From Pezicula radicicola (taxonomy: Eukaryota; Ascomycota; Leotiomycetes; Helotiales; Dermateaceae): a stretch of 64,000 nt of DNA. The translations under genes and the position numbers were made by a program. The stretch spans positions 119,197-183,196 of the forward strand of contig PDUO01000077.1 in assembly GCA_003008705.1 (NCBI GenBank), read 5' to 3'. Shown one piece after another: positions 36,517 through 48,837 of the stretch. The notes below the pieces were generated by a model that did not search any database, had not been told where the DNA came from, and was given only the letters and a program-made list of their open reading frames with translations. Position 1 is the stretch's first letter, and each line of letters opens with the position of its first letter.

Positions 36517-38049
36517 ATGACGACTCGCAAGAGCCAACGTCCTCCCGCAAGATCGACAGTTCGAGCCGCTTGCGATAGATGTCATGAAACAAAGAGCCGT
36601 TGTGCAAGAGCTATGGGATGCCTTGAATGCGAAAGATGCAGCCGGCTCGGCAATATCTGCACTTACAGCGCTCCGTTACCAATGGGTCGGCCCAAGGAGA
36701 AAGAAATGACCTCCAATTCATCTCCTAAAGAGTACGAGGATGATTGTGCCCATGAGACCCGAACGAAACGGAAGAGACACAAGCGAGCCGCTCAAAGGAC
36801 TTATGACTCTGTCCAATTTGAAAACGACAATCAAAATGCTACATCACCCTCCTCATCCACTTCAGGCGTCGCCAACGTGATCTTACCTGTAGTAGAAGGT
36901 CGGACATCTATGTCTCGTTTTGCTTTGGCCACTATGCACTAACTTACACATTCAACAGATTCACAACGCTCGATCCTCGACCCATGGTTACCTGCCACTT
37001 GGCCAAGCGGTGGATTTGATCCGAATTATATGATGCAGTCAACCGTCAGCTGCACTTCACCGCCCGAAAACTCTATTAACTTTCCAAGCAACACTTTTAA
37101 CCAATTCCACAACACCTCATTTGCCACATTCCCAACCCCACATGCAATGGACACCTCTACAAGTGGTACATGGGATGTTCCCTCGAATCTTATCAATAGT
37201 AGCGATGATATAGCCGACGAGAGCCGACGGGAACAATCCAAGAGCCCAATAGACACTGATGATGGCTGTCTGCATCAGCTGTTAAAACTTCAGTCAGATT
37301 TATACCAGATTAACTCTCACGTACCAGACCCAGATTCGTGCTCGCACCCTCTCTCTGGGAATCCAATCTCCTCCCCTGGGAGTTCTCCTCGTTTGGGAAA
37401 GGTTGGAATATCAAGTTTAGACATAATATTCGGCACCACCCAAACACTCATAGACATTCTTCGAGTTTCCTTCTCATCATCTCCGCCAGTTCTTCAGTCT
37501 CACGACTATTCAACTCCGACATCACAGGGAGGTGGCCAGGCATATTCCCGCTCGACAATTGCCAGTGCAAAAGCTACAAAGGGCAACCACAACCACGGCC
37601 CGGATACTGTCACAACTTTGTTGATAGTGGCCTGCTACTCAAGTCTACTTGTGGCCTATGATAGGCTTGTTGCTTCCTTGATTCAATCGCCCAGCAATTC
37701 GAGCGACAAATCGACTGTGCAAGTGCCACCTTTGTCGCCATCTCTTAATTTTGGTACCTTCAGTATGACGGCAAGATCTACTCTGTATGTTAGCACTCTG
37801 CTGCATGTCGTTAAACAGATGCTGGAGCAACTTCAAAGCACTTTCCAGACCAGAGTTCCATTGACAATCAACATCCGGCCAGATGTTGCTCCTTCTTTGG
37901 ATAAAATTATTTACCCTGCTAGCCAGAATACGGAGAGGTCTGGCGCGTCCGAGATCAGTAGCCCAGTGATTTCAGCTGCTCAAGCAGCTCTGGCGGAGAT
38001 TGTAGAAAAGGAAAAGAGATTGATGGAAGTACTTGCCACGAAACGATAA
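36517..38049 (+). CDS. AflR-like Zn2Cys6 cluster regulator
   Basis: Two exons (36517-36898, 36959-38049) encode 490 residues. The N-terminal binuclear cluster is CDRCHETKSRCARAMGCLEC with ERCSRLGNIC, of the longer-spaced type found in AflR-like proteins. A GRPKEKE patch and a basic patch (RTKRKRHKRAAQR) follow. The C-terminal half has the AflR-family layout. A Ser/Pro-rich linker leads to short conserved helices (LDIIFGTTQTLIDILRV, TVTTLLIVACYSSLLVAYDR, LYVSTLLHVVKQMLEQL) and a final helix rich in Lys/Glu (ALAEIVEKEKRLMEVLATK). Such proteins switch on the cluster they sit in. Its position between the synthase/trans-ER pair and the tailoring and transport genes makes it the best candidate for the pathway-specific activator. 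The DNA motif it binds is not determined here. Confidence 0.88.
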
Positions 38050-38723
38050 ACTTTTGATGGCCGGGGCAAAGCTGGTGTTGCTGAGGACAATAGGAAGCTA
38101 GAATTGGTGGGCTGTAATTTTCACCTGATAAACTGTACAAGAGAGTGTCTCATAGTTTCTTTTGATAAGTTCTTCGGTTTGTTCGTTGTGAAGCAAAATG
38201 GGGAAGTGTTAATTACTTAAGGACAATGCAGAATCCGGGAGGAATCCACTTTTCTCTGAATAATGCTTGTTCGATAATTGCTTAAAACACTTATATTACA
38301 CGTTGTACCTCGTAGTCGCAAAGCACTATTACGAAGAGTTGAGTTGGAGTTTCCCGTCCTTATCCTAGTATTTTCCAGCCTGAACTTCTTCCGTTAGCCC
38401 AAATTGTTTTTTCCTGCCCTTGGGGCCGTTTCTAAAGTCGCCGCTGCGCTCCTTCGGTTACATTTGAAGTCGCCGGCTAAGCGACTGGCAGCCTTCAATT
38501 ATAGTTTATCCATAGTCACCATATGGCGTGATTAGATGAACGCTTTTCTATCGGAAGATTTTCCAGAAACATTGTTGGTGGCTCGATCTTGCACACACAT
38601 GACACTCTCACAGTCTCCCGATCTTCGAAACTTTTCTTCAGCATTTTTGTAGCTCTGAATATTGTGGTCTGCTTCTTGATTGAACAGTACTGATCTTTCT
38701 TCGATGTTTTCTATGCGATAACC
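38050..38723. promoter_or_regulatory. Intergenic, upstream of the epimerase-fold gene
   Basis: No gene. Contains a short hairpin-forming GC-rich patch near 38,435-38,500 (AGTCGC...GCGACT). It should include the promoter of the aldose-1-epimerase-like gene. Confidence 0.45.
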
Positions 38724-40035
38724 ATGAGGGTCATTCATGTTCTCCAAACATTCCTGAGATATTTATGGGTAGGAGGGAACCCTTTTGTAATCATCACAGC
38801 TCTGCACACGCCAAACGAAGAAGGCAAGTATGTTATTCAGGCAGAGGGAATCAGACTTGCATTCACCAACCAAGGTGGAGCCCTCTCAAATCTTTGGATC
38901 AATGACACCCATGGGAATGAAATAGACGTTGTGCTGGGCCTTGACAACGCAACGCAGTATGCAGAGTACGATGGTAGGCTTGGTGGAGCTCTCGGTTAGT
39001 TCAGAACTTCTAAAACTCAAGGTTTTCAGTTTACCAACATGACGGGTACAGGGCGATATGCCGGTCTGATCAGCGGCGCAAGCTTTGAGCTCAACGGAAA
39101 GCGATGGAAAACCTCCAATAATGGGAAAGACCCACGGAAGCCTGTTACTATCAATGGCGGGAAAAGAGGCTGGGGCAACATAGTGTTAGACGTGGCAGTC
39201 CATACAAAAGACACCCTCACGTTTTTTATATACGATCGCGGAGCAAATGGATTTCCGGGAGTTGCTGGAGCAAGTTTGACCCACACCGTCACACCCTTTG
39301 CTTGGCATATGTCTTATGGATCAACCCCTATGAAAGAGGCCGGTCCTCTGGACTTGAGCCATCAGGTATTCTGGAACTTGGATGGCTTCGTTAAAAATTC
39401 AACTCGGACGATTGAGAAGCACACGCTCTCCTTACCCTACTCCGGCCTTCGTCTTGGAATTGACGAGGACAAGGTCCCGACGGGCGATATTTTGGGCAAC
39501 AAGAAGAACTCTGCCTTTGACTTCTGGTCTCGCCCGAGGCCCCTTAGTGTCGCACTGGATCAGACCGACGTTGCAACACCAGGCCAAGCCAAAGGTCTCG
39601 ACAACACGTTTCTCACTAGTCGGTCACAACCCTGGGCCAAAGATCACAAACCTGTGGCGAGTCTTGAGTCTGAAAAATCGGGGATCAAACTTGATTTGTA
39701 CACCGACCAAGAGGCTTTACAGGTCGTTACCTGGAACGAAGCTGAAGGTACTCCTCTTTTCATTGCCTCCCTCCAGTTTCCCAAGCCTTGATCTCCTTCC
39801 TCCTCCCCTCCCCCACGATAAGCTGACGTAGAAAGGCGCAATACCACTGAAAAGGTCCCAGGGAGGTGGACCCACTCCAAGGTTCGCAGGAATAAGTCTT
39901 CAGACTCAAGATTGGACTGATGCTGTGAACCATCCTGAATGGCAGAGGGACGACAAGATAATATGGGGACCAGACAGGTGCTTTATTGCTTATAGCACCT
40001 TTCGATTTTCTGTGAACAAGACTGGGGCATTATAG
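38724..40035 (+). CDS. Aldose 1-epimerase-fold protein (galactose mutarotase-like)
   Basis: Three exons (38724-38994, 39022-39747, 39836-40035) splice to 398 residues. The N terminus (MRVIHVLQTFLRYLWVGG) is hydrophobic and could be a signal or anchor. The family core follows: IRLAFTNQGGALSNLWINDT (domain start), TGRYAGLISGASFELNGK (the GRYANRI-like motif), a galactose-mutarotase His motif LDLSHQVFWNLDG and a C-terminal GISLQTQDW with HPEW. Ordinary members interconvert alpha and beta aldoses. Here the RYAN Asn is replaced (RYAG), so the sugar site may be altered. It lies inside a PKS-NRPS cluster between the regulator and the exporter. I infer a tailoring role, but ordinary sugar mutarotation is possible. 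Confidence 0.85.
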
Positions 40036-40552
40036 GCTGAGCCGTAGAAATACCTAGCTAGTTTAGATTTTTTTTTTTGCCAGAGTCGGATCAAAATGCA
40101 AGCATGTCTATCGAAACTATCTAGCTCATCTGTGTGAAGTTTCCAGTCTCGCCTTTATCATCTTAAGAATAAAAGGCTTTTAGCTGAAGCAGCGAAGCCC
40201 CAACCGATTTCATAGCATCTTCTAGCAGCTTGATGTGCTTTTTGGACAACTTCAAATCATATATAATAATAGCTAGCTACCCTGCACGAATCTATTCTTT
40301 AGTTGGTGGTTGAATTAAGCGAATGCGAGAAAGCGGGGAGTCTCCTCCGAATTCAGGCTCAGGTATATAGCTTGTCGTGCTCGGCGACTTTCTCGCTTTC
40401 ACTTATCTCACGGCAAATGACATCGAAGCTTACTTTTGCAACTTAGAAGATGATGAAGTGAAGCAAGCACCTCCGTCCGAATCGATCGGTCTACGTACTC
40501 TCTTTGTAAAAGCTCATATTTTCAACACTGAAGAGTTACGGCTGCACGCACC
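40036..40552. promoter_or_regulatory. ABC transporter upstream region
   Basis: A 517-bp gap between the epimerase-like gene and the ABC transporter, on the same strand. No gene. The transporter ATG has a strong CACCATGG context. Confidence 0.5.
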
Positions 40553-43500
40553 ATGGCCTCACAACTGCGAGAAACAGACCCTGGTGAAGAAGTCAAGGGT
40601 CAGCATGGGGGCGGAACGAACACCCGCCTCAGCCTCAGCAATTTTGGTATCAAAGATGACAAAGTCCAAGACGCTGATTTTGCCCACCTAACGGAACACG
40701 AGCAACTGATTTTGAAGCGCCAAATCGATGTGCCGGATGCGGAGATAGGCTTAACGACAATATTTCGTTATGCAACGAAGAACGACCTGCTTATCATTTC
40801 TATCAGCAGTCTATGTGCTATTATTGGCGGAGGCATACTCCCTCTCATGAGCGTTAGTTAATTTTGCTTGTATACGCAAGACCTATCAACGCTGATGAAT
40901 ATAGGTCATATTTGGTTCCCTTGCCCAAAACTTTCAGAGTTTCACAGTGTTGTCTTCACTTGAGAGGGCTGCCTTTAATAGCAATCTCGTGACCAAGACG
41001 CTGTATCTTGTCTACCTAGCAATCGGTGAATACGTCGCGATTTCCATAGCGACTTTTGGCTTTATTTACACTGGGGCTCATGTAACTCAAAAGTTGAGAG
41101 AGCAATACGTGGCTGCCATCATGCGCCAGAACATTGCCTTCTTTGACACACTGGGAACCGGGGAAGTAGTCAATCGTATCACCGCGGATTTGAACCTTAT
41201 CCAGGACGGCATCTCAGAGAAAGTCGGTTTTACACTGACTGGGCTGGCTACTTTTGTTGCTGCTTTTGCTATTGGCTTTGCAATGTATTGGAGTGCGTCC
41301 CACCACTACACAGTTCAATTTTAATTTGGGTTTGGACTAACAGAACTAAGAATTGACTCTTATACTCTCAGGAACTTTGTTTTCTGTCCTCCTTAGTCTG
41401 GTACTAATATCTGTCGTCATGAAAAAGTACCATGTCCGAACGCTTGCTGCGAATGCCTCTGCGGCAGCTGTTTCCGATGAAGTAATCAGTTCTATCAGAA
41501 ATGCAATTGCTTTCAGCATCCAAGAGAAACTGGCTAAGCAGTACGATACGTTCTTGGCAAATGCTGAAAAGTCTGGATTTCGATTGGGAATCGCTGTATC
41601 CTGTTTGCTAGCAACTTGTATGACAATTGTTGAGCTGACATATGTGAGGAATTTTCTATCACTAGATGTCCTGTCGAGTATTAGACTAATAAGCAGAACA
41701 ATAGGGGCTTGCGTTTTGGCAAGGGTCCCGGTTTCTCGTGGATGGCGAAATCAATCTAGCAAAGCTGCTCACAACTGTGCTTGCAATTGTTCTTGGCTCC
41801 TTTGCCCTTGTGAATATCGCGGTCAATTTTCAGGTAAGTCAGTTTGTTCTTCCTGTAAAGTGGTCCCCTGTTCTAACCATTTCAAGGCTTTCACAATAGC
41901 TCTACCTGCGGCACAAAAGATATTCAGCACCATCGATCGGGTATCTCCCTTGAATCCCGAATCTGAGGATGGACTAAAACTCGAGGATTTAGAAGGGAGA
42001 GTGGAATTGCAAAATTTAAAGCATGTCTATCCTTCTCGCCCAAAGGTTTGCGTAATGGATAACGTGAACCTTGTTTTTTCAGCAGGCAAAACAACTGCGC
42101 TTGTAGGAGCGTCAGGGTCAGGCAAGAGCACTATTATTGGTTTGATTGAGAGATTTTACGAACCCATCGGCGGCAAGATCTTGATCGACGGCCATGACAT
42201 TTCTACGTTGAATTTAAGGTGGATGAGACAGCAATTGGCTCTTGTCAGCCAAGAGGTACTGACTTTCTCAAACTGTTCCCTTCAGCCTTCTATATTTTTA
42301 TCAACTCTTCTCTTGCTTGCCACGCTCTTCGTAGATTTGCAGGAGCATCCTTTCCCACTCGAACTGAACATTGTTTCTTTGAAACGAGATACTAACGCTA
42401 TCTTCTAGCCGATCCTGTTTGGAACCACAATCTATGAAAACATCCGACATGGTCTCATTGGAAGCTCCCATGACAACGCCAGTCCAGAGATCCAGCAGCA
42501 AATGATCGTCAAAGCGGCAAAAACAGCCAATATACACGATTTTATCTTAGCGCTTCCCAAGGGATATCAGACACAAGTTGGGCAACGGGGCCTTCTGCTT
42601 TCGGGAGGCCAGAAGCAACGCATCGCAATTAGTCGTGCGGTAGTCTCTGATCCTAAGATTCTCCTTTTGGATGAAGCGACGTCGGCACTGGATACGAAAT
42701 CCGAAGGAGTTGTTCAAGCCGCCCTGAGCGCTGCAGCAGAAGGAAGAACAACCATCATGATTGCCCATCGATTATCTACGATCAGAAATGCAGATCACAT
42801 TGTAGTCTTGTCGGATGGGCGTATTATTGAGCAGGGAACACACGACCTTTTGCTCGAAAAGAAGTCGACTTACTACGAGCTTGTTCAGGCCCAAGAAATG
42901 CTGGCAGGGGAGAAAGCAAGCAGCGATGACGAGTTGAGTACGGTCGAAGATGCTAAGATTGAAATACAAGCAGACGTACACACCGAGATCGTACCTGAGC
43001 AAAAGGGCCTTCTTCGTCAGGCTGTTCAGGAACGTAGTAGCCACAATTACTCGTCTTGGGCACTGATAAAAATATTCTCGGCTTTCAACTCCAGAGAATG
43101 GCCCGTCATGCTCATTGGTCTCTTCTTTTCCGTACTTGCTGGCGGAACCTACCCAACTCAGTCGCTGTTTTTTGCCAAGTCAATCTCCTCACTGGCACTG
43201 CCGCCTTCGCAATTCACCGAGCTTCGTCACGACGTGAACTTCTGGTCCTGGATGTATTTCATGCTCGCTGTGGTCGCCTTCCTCAACTTTCTTATCCAAG
43301 GTATAGCCTTGGGATTTTGCTCAGCAAAATTAATTTCGCGGGTAGGAAGCAGAGCCTTCCGCGACATCATCCGCCAGGACGTTGCATTCTTTGACCGAGA
43401 AGAAAACACCGTAGGCTCTCTGACGAGCTTTTTAGCAACTGAGCCAACGAACTTGGCTGGCTTCAGCGGTTCTACATTAGGCGCAATCATCTGTGTGATA

Positions 43501-45024
43501 TCGACTATTATATCTGCTCTCGCACTCAGCATCTCCATCAGCTGGAAGCTTGGGTTAGTATGCGGAGCAACCATTCCGATCATGCTTGCCTGTGGTTTCT
43601 ATCGGTATTGGATTCTCGCTCAACTTGCAAAGCGCTCCAAGAAAGCTTACACATTCTCCGCCAGTTATGCATCCGAAGCAACGTCAGCTATACGGACCAT
43701 CGCATCCTTAACCCGCGAGAAAGATGTTCTTGAATTTTATCACGGAACGTTAGTTGGGGAACAGCGACATGTTTTGACATCAACATTGAAATCGTCCAAC
43801 TTGTATGCCATATCACAAGCCTTTCCCTACCTCTGCATGGCTTTGGGCTTCTGGTTTGGCGGTCATTTGATTTCGAGGGGAGAGATAGGCATGTTTGAGT
43901 TCTACCTTTGCTACAACGCTCTCATCTTTACCATCCAATCTGCAGGAAGGGTTCTGGCATTCGCTCCAGAGCTTGGCAAAGCAAAAAACGCCGCACTGGA
44001 ATTGAAAGCGCTCTTTGATCGTGAGCCAAAAATCAATTCCGGGAATCCACAGGGAGCAGCCTTAGGGAAAATCGAGGGGCAGCTTGAGTTTCGAGATGTC
44101 CATTTCCATTATCCCACCCGCCCTGGTGCCAAAGTGTTGAAGGGTCTCGATTTTACAGTCAACCCAGGTCAATATGTAGCTCTGGTTGGTGCAAGTGGCT
44201 GTGGTAAAAGTACGGTACTTGCATTGATCGAGCGATTCTACGACCCAGGTAAGCTTTTATGGGTATTATTCCCTCTTCCGGAACGTCTTAGGAGCAGACG
44301 CACTCCCTACATTCCTGCACTCTCCCCTATCTCTAGAAGAAAGTATGCTGATTCCGATGTCTTGTGCTTCCACAGTTGATGGTGGCATATATATCGACAA
44401 CAAGAGGATATCAAGCTTAAACCTCGCCCAGTATCGCGGCGTTTTGGCTTTGGTCAGCCAGGAGCCGACGCTATACCAAGGGACTATCCGCGACAATATA
44501 CTCCTGGGCACTGATCAGGATGACATTGATGAGGCAGCAATTGTACAAGCATGTAAAAATGCCGATATATATGACTTTATCATGTCTCTTCCGTAAGCTT
44601 CAAATAATTTCTCCCCCCCCCCCCCTTTGTCATATATGGCAGGTTGGGCTAACAGCAGATCTTAAGTGATGGGTTCAGTACATCTGTCGGCACGAAGGGG
44701 GTTCTATTAAGTGGGGGCCAGAAGCAAAGACTAGCAATTGCACGGGCTCTGATTCGAACCCCTAAAATCCTTCTTCTAGACGAAGCAACAAGTGCTCTCG
44801 ACACCGAGAGTGAGAAAATCGTGCAGGCTGCACTTGATAACGCAATGCGTGGTCGGACCACAATAGCCGTTGCTCATCGGCTTTCTACTATTCAAAGGGC
44901 AGATGTGATTATTGTCTTAGATCAGGGCCGTGTTGCTGAGCATGGAAGTCACTCGGAGCTTCTCTTAAAGAGAGGGTTGTATTTTGAGATGGCAAAGATG
45001 CAGAGCTTGGAGAGAATACAGTGA
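40553..45024 (+). CDS. Full-length ABCB multidrug exporter (TMD-NBD-TMD-NBD)
   Basis: About eight exons give roughly 1,280 residues with two complete halves. N-half: transmembrane domain 1 ([34 protein letters not shown]), Walker [11 protein letters not shown] at about 42,112, ABC signature [11 protein letters not shown], Walker [13 protein letters not shown] and switch His [10 protein letters not shown]-half: transmembrane domain 2 (about 43,060-44,010), Walker [11 protein letters not shown], signature [11 protein letters not shown], Walker [13 protein letters not shown] and H-loop VAHRLSTI. All catalytic motifs are present in both sites. Introns lie near 40,856, 41,290, 41,645, 41,833, 42,257, 44,252 and 44,595; the last holds a 13-base C run. 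It belongs to the P-glycoprotein/MDR type at the plasma membrane, usually exporting hydrophobic compounds. Its place in the cluster suggests export of, or self-protection from, the cluster product. Confidence 0.93.
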
Positions 45025-45718
45025 ATGCTAAAGTCCTGAGAGCGGGTAAAGTTATAGATCTGTGAAATTAGGAGTGGAAGATATCTTAGATTTCTATTTG
45101 GGGCATCAGGTGCTGTAGAATTTAGCCACCCAGAGTGGTTCATCAGTGCCTCGAGTTTGCGCCGCTTAAATTATCTAAGCGAGCTTTGCTCCCTTCATTT
45201 TTCGACTTCAACGTTGTTGATTGTATATACGAGTAGCTCGGTCACTCGTCGTTACTTTTTCCCCGTGTGGTTGTCATGCTGTCAGCGTCTTACCCACCTC
45301 ACAGCACAGAAACCCAGGCTTGCCCCTTTCTGCTTCTCCTTTACATTTCCACCCATTCCACCCTTTCCTCCCTCCGGCGGCGAATTTATTAATTAACACC
45401 TGAGCAAGGATCTTGATAATCAATCCGATTTCAAAATCAGTCAATCGGATTAGGAACACTTCTTGCTAGATTCATATAATCTTATCATATCATTGGATGA
45501 TAGATAGTGCTCCTGCATAAAGTCGCCGGCGTAGCCACGGAGTGCACTAGACTTTTTTTTTTCAGCGAAGTCTCCGAGCTCTTGGACTTTCGCAGTGTCT
45601 GCTTCACCCACCGAATGAGCTTTTCCAGACGAAAGCTCTTATTTTACTGAAAGCGAAAGGTGTTCACTAACAGATCTTTGAACTCTGAACTTTGAAGTCG
45701 AAATCTAGGGTTATCATC
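45025..45718. promoter_or_regulatory. P450 upstream region
   Basis: A 694-bp gap between the exporter and the P450, same strand, without a gene. A nine- to ten-T run and pyrimidine-rich tracts are present. Confidence 0.45.
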
Positions 45719-47838
45719 ATGGACGTGTTTACGCTACTTCTGAAGATTGTCCTCACGGTGACGATTTTGGTAAGTTCAAATAAAATCTTTAACGTTCCTA
45801 AAAAAAAATGGGCCAAAAGAATGTTTAATAACTCGGACAGTGCACTCTCTTTATTGTTGGAAACGCCATCTACAATATTACATTCCATCCCTTAGCAAAG
45901 TTTCCCGGCCCAGCTATTTATGGAGCTTCAAGCTTGCCAGCATACTATGACTTGTACATTGGGGAGTCGGCATCCAGAACATTGGCGCTGCATGAAAAGT
46001 ACGGACCTGTTGTACGCATGACACCCAACGACCTCTCATTCAGCAGTGCTCAGGCATGGCAAGGTACGTTTATCACTCGATTTGCGAACGTCTTATGGGG
46101 ACATCACTGATTAGAGCGGAGGATAGATATTTACGGACATCGCAAGGGCCACAAAGATCTAGAGCGCGATCCTAGATTCTTTTTTGTTGACCCTGCAAAA
46201 GCTTCTGACATTATTGGCAAGTTAATACTCCCCATAACATGTTTTGCCTAAGAAAACTAATCTCGGACACAGCATCTAACGAGGCAAATCATGCTCGAAT
46301 GAAGAAGCTTATGCTACATGCCTTTTCCGAGACCGCCCTTCGTGACCAAGAGCCTATAATCCTAAGCTACTGCGATCTACTCATCCAAAGACTTTTCGAG
46401 CAAATTGAAGCAAAAGAACATGTCGACATGGCTGCTTGGCTAAATTTCGCCTCCTTCGATATAATTGGTGATCTCACCTTTGGGGAATCGTTTCACGCCT
46501 TGGAGACTGGGGAATACCATTGGTGGATGGCCACCATCTTCAGAAGTTTCAAGCTTGGAGTTCTTGTGAGGACTGCTAACGGATACCTGCCGGCACCTTT
46601 TGGAGGATGGCTTTACTCCGCATTGGAGAAGGTTCCAGCTATTGTGAGGATTAGGGCTAAGCATCGCAACTTTATTCGTGACAAGACGTTAAGTCGTTTG
46701 GCGCTAGAAACGGATCGTCGAGACTTTACAGCGTAAGTTGTTTGATAACTTCCACTTTCTTGTTCCGGCAAAAGTTCTACCTGCTGGATCTGTTCCATTC
46801 GAAAGAACTAATTGAAAGCTCGTGTGAGCTGGAAATGGAAATTCGTTGGGACTGGGTTCCACCGCTTCTACAGTAATTCCAAGTTGACTTTGCATCCCAG
46901 TGTTATTATGCGCCACAACGACGAAAAAGGGATGTCCGAAAAAGAAATGATTGCAAACGCCGCCTCCCTTATTATCGGCGGTAGTGAAAGCACTGCTACC
47001 CTTCTCAGCGGCCTTATCTTCCACCTCCTCACCAACCCCCGCATTCTCGCTCTCCTCCAACAAGAGATCCGCCGAGCCTTCACGTCCCCGTCTGCGATGA
47101 GTTTCGCCGCAGTATCACAGCTTCCTTACCTACAAGCTTGCATCGAAGAAACTCTGCGCCTATACCCCCCCGTGCCTAGTGGCCTCCCACGCATGGTCCC
47201 AGCAGAGGGCATGATCATCGACGGGCATTTCGTACACGGCAATGTGAGTTGCTCAGCCTTCCCTCTTCCATTCTGACGAAATCTCAAGTCGAGCTCGACC
47301 TAACTAACCTCATCTACCATGTCAGACTAGCGTCGGCGTACACCAGCTCAGCGCCTCAAGATCAGTACGAAACTTCAAAGATCCACTCAAGTTCGTGCCA
47401 GAGCGTTGGCTGAAAGACGAGCTGCGTGTCAGTGATGTTCCGGCAGCATCAGCAGCATCAGCACCACAGCTCGGCTCGCCAGCTTCTATTAATGAGAAGT
47501 TTGCGCTTCGATATGGCAATGATGAGCTTGCTGCATCACAACCCTTCGCCGTCGGTTCGCGAGGCTGTATTGGAAAGGTAATATCCACTTTAATTTCAAC
47601 TCATATATATATATATATATATATACATGCAAACGATTGAGCGCGGCTAACCGTATATCGTAAATAGAAGCTGGCATATGCAGAAATGCGCTCTATCATC
47701 ACACGCCTCATCTGGAATTTCGAAATGGAACTACAGCCCGATTCGCTGAATTGGGACCAACAAAAAGTTTACGTGTTGTGGAGTAAGCCTCCGTTAAATG
47801 TTCGATTGTCGGTTTATGAAAGAACCAAGTATTCGTAG
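45719..47838 (+). CDS. Cytochrome P450 monooxygenase (isotrichodermin C-15 hydroxylase-like group)
   Basis: Seven exons (45719-45769, 45841-46063, 46127-46216, 46273-46732, 46874-47243, 47326-47577, 47668-47838) give 538 residues. The order is an N-terminal membrane anchor (MDVFTLLLKIVLTVTIL), FHPLAKFPGP proline hinge, C-helix region KDLERDPRFFF, I-helix IIGGSESTATLLSG, K-helix EETLR, FVPERW and the haem loop PFAVGSRGCIGK with the ligand Cys. All key residues are present, so it should be an active ER-bound oxygenase. The intron between exons 3 and 4 (46217-46272) only works with a GC donor (GCAAGT). The GT alternative two bases downstream leads to an immediate stop. An in-frame upstream ATG at 45692 is possible, but 45719 puts the anchor at the very N terminus. 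Probable role: oxidative tailoring of the PKS-NRPS product. Confidence 0.93.
47603..47625. repeat. (AT)n microsatellite in a P450 intron
   Basis: About eleven AT units inside the last intron of the P450 gene. Confidence 0.9.
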
Positions 47839-48837
47839 GCTGCTATGCTCCGATCAAATCCCCACCACTTCAACTTGTATTTTAGGTATTAGAGTTTCTA
47901 AGTTCTTGTTTTGACTGACGATCGATCTTTATTTTGACCCCAGAGTGCTTTTAACCAAGCTATCTGAGAAAATTCAAGCCAGCGTACTTGGCCAGACGTG
48001 TACTTCATATGTCACTTAAACGAGGCACAATAATTAGCATCATATAAGGCTGCCTGGTTGATTTATGTGTCCGAATCCAGTTAATGGGCAGCGGGTCTTA
48101 GCATGAATTTCAGTTGATCAAGAACCACGCCAATTCTGAGACTCTCCATCAGCGCAGCCTGCTGTCGGATGAATCTGCCTCGTATTGCTGGTGTATTTCT
48201 TTTGCTGAATCTAAATCATGACTACTCCTTTAGCCCAGTTTCATAGCTGAATGAATCCTATAACTGGCATCAGGCGCACCAGCAACCCTCTACTTCTATC
48301 AATGAAGCTCAGCGGCCGAGATGATTTTGCTTGCATTGCCTCGCCTCGCTCTGCCTTGCTTATATGAATTGTCCAGGAAGCATCTGATGGTGTTGTATGA
48401 TGGGGTAGTATGCTCATGAGCAAGCGCCAAACCTTAATGGCCCACAGGATTTGTGTTGTCCTTTTGGCCCTTTGGAACCATACAGAATCATCAATCGACC
48501 GCTATAGCCTATTGCGGTGCAGTATTGTGTATTTGAGTATGACGTCTTATGACGGACAGAAGTGGAATAGGTATACTTTGAAGTTAAATTTTGCGGAAGT
48601 TCGGTAAGTCGCTGTCGAAAGAATCCTTGACTTACTCAAGTACCCTCTCATAGCCGAAGAACCCAATGGTCGCCCCTATCCCCTATAGGCTCAAAGACGG
48701 AAATGGAAAATACTGATGTCGAGATTCCGACGTCGAATTCGCTGTTACAGCATCCTAATAACGAATTCTAATTCTGGTTTTTTTTAACCCCGCACATCTT
48801 GTAGTAAGAAGTCATAAAATATATAGTCCTACAAGAT
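47839..48837. other. Intergenic between convergent P450 and SDR genes
   Basis: No supported gene. Moderately AT-rich, without repeats of note. Confidence 0.55.

Noticed and set aside
38434..38505. AGTCGCCGGC words, also seen near 45,520, as copies of a dispersed element
   Set aside because: Only about ten bases are shared and the flanks do not align; not enough for a repeat family.
41150..41330. Apparent stop in the ABC transporter's first membrane domain
   Set aside because: It lies in an intron; the frame resumes at the [14 protein letters not shown] exon with all later motifs intact.
44740..44765. GATTCGAACCCC string resembling a tRNA T-loop
   Set aside because: It lies inside the ABC transporter coding sequence (ALIRTPKIL) and no cloverleaf can be drawn around it.
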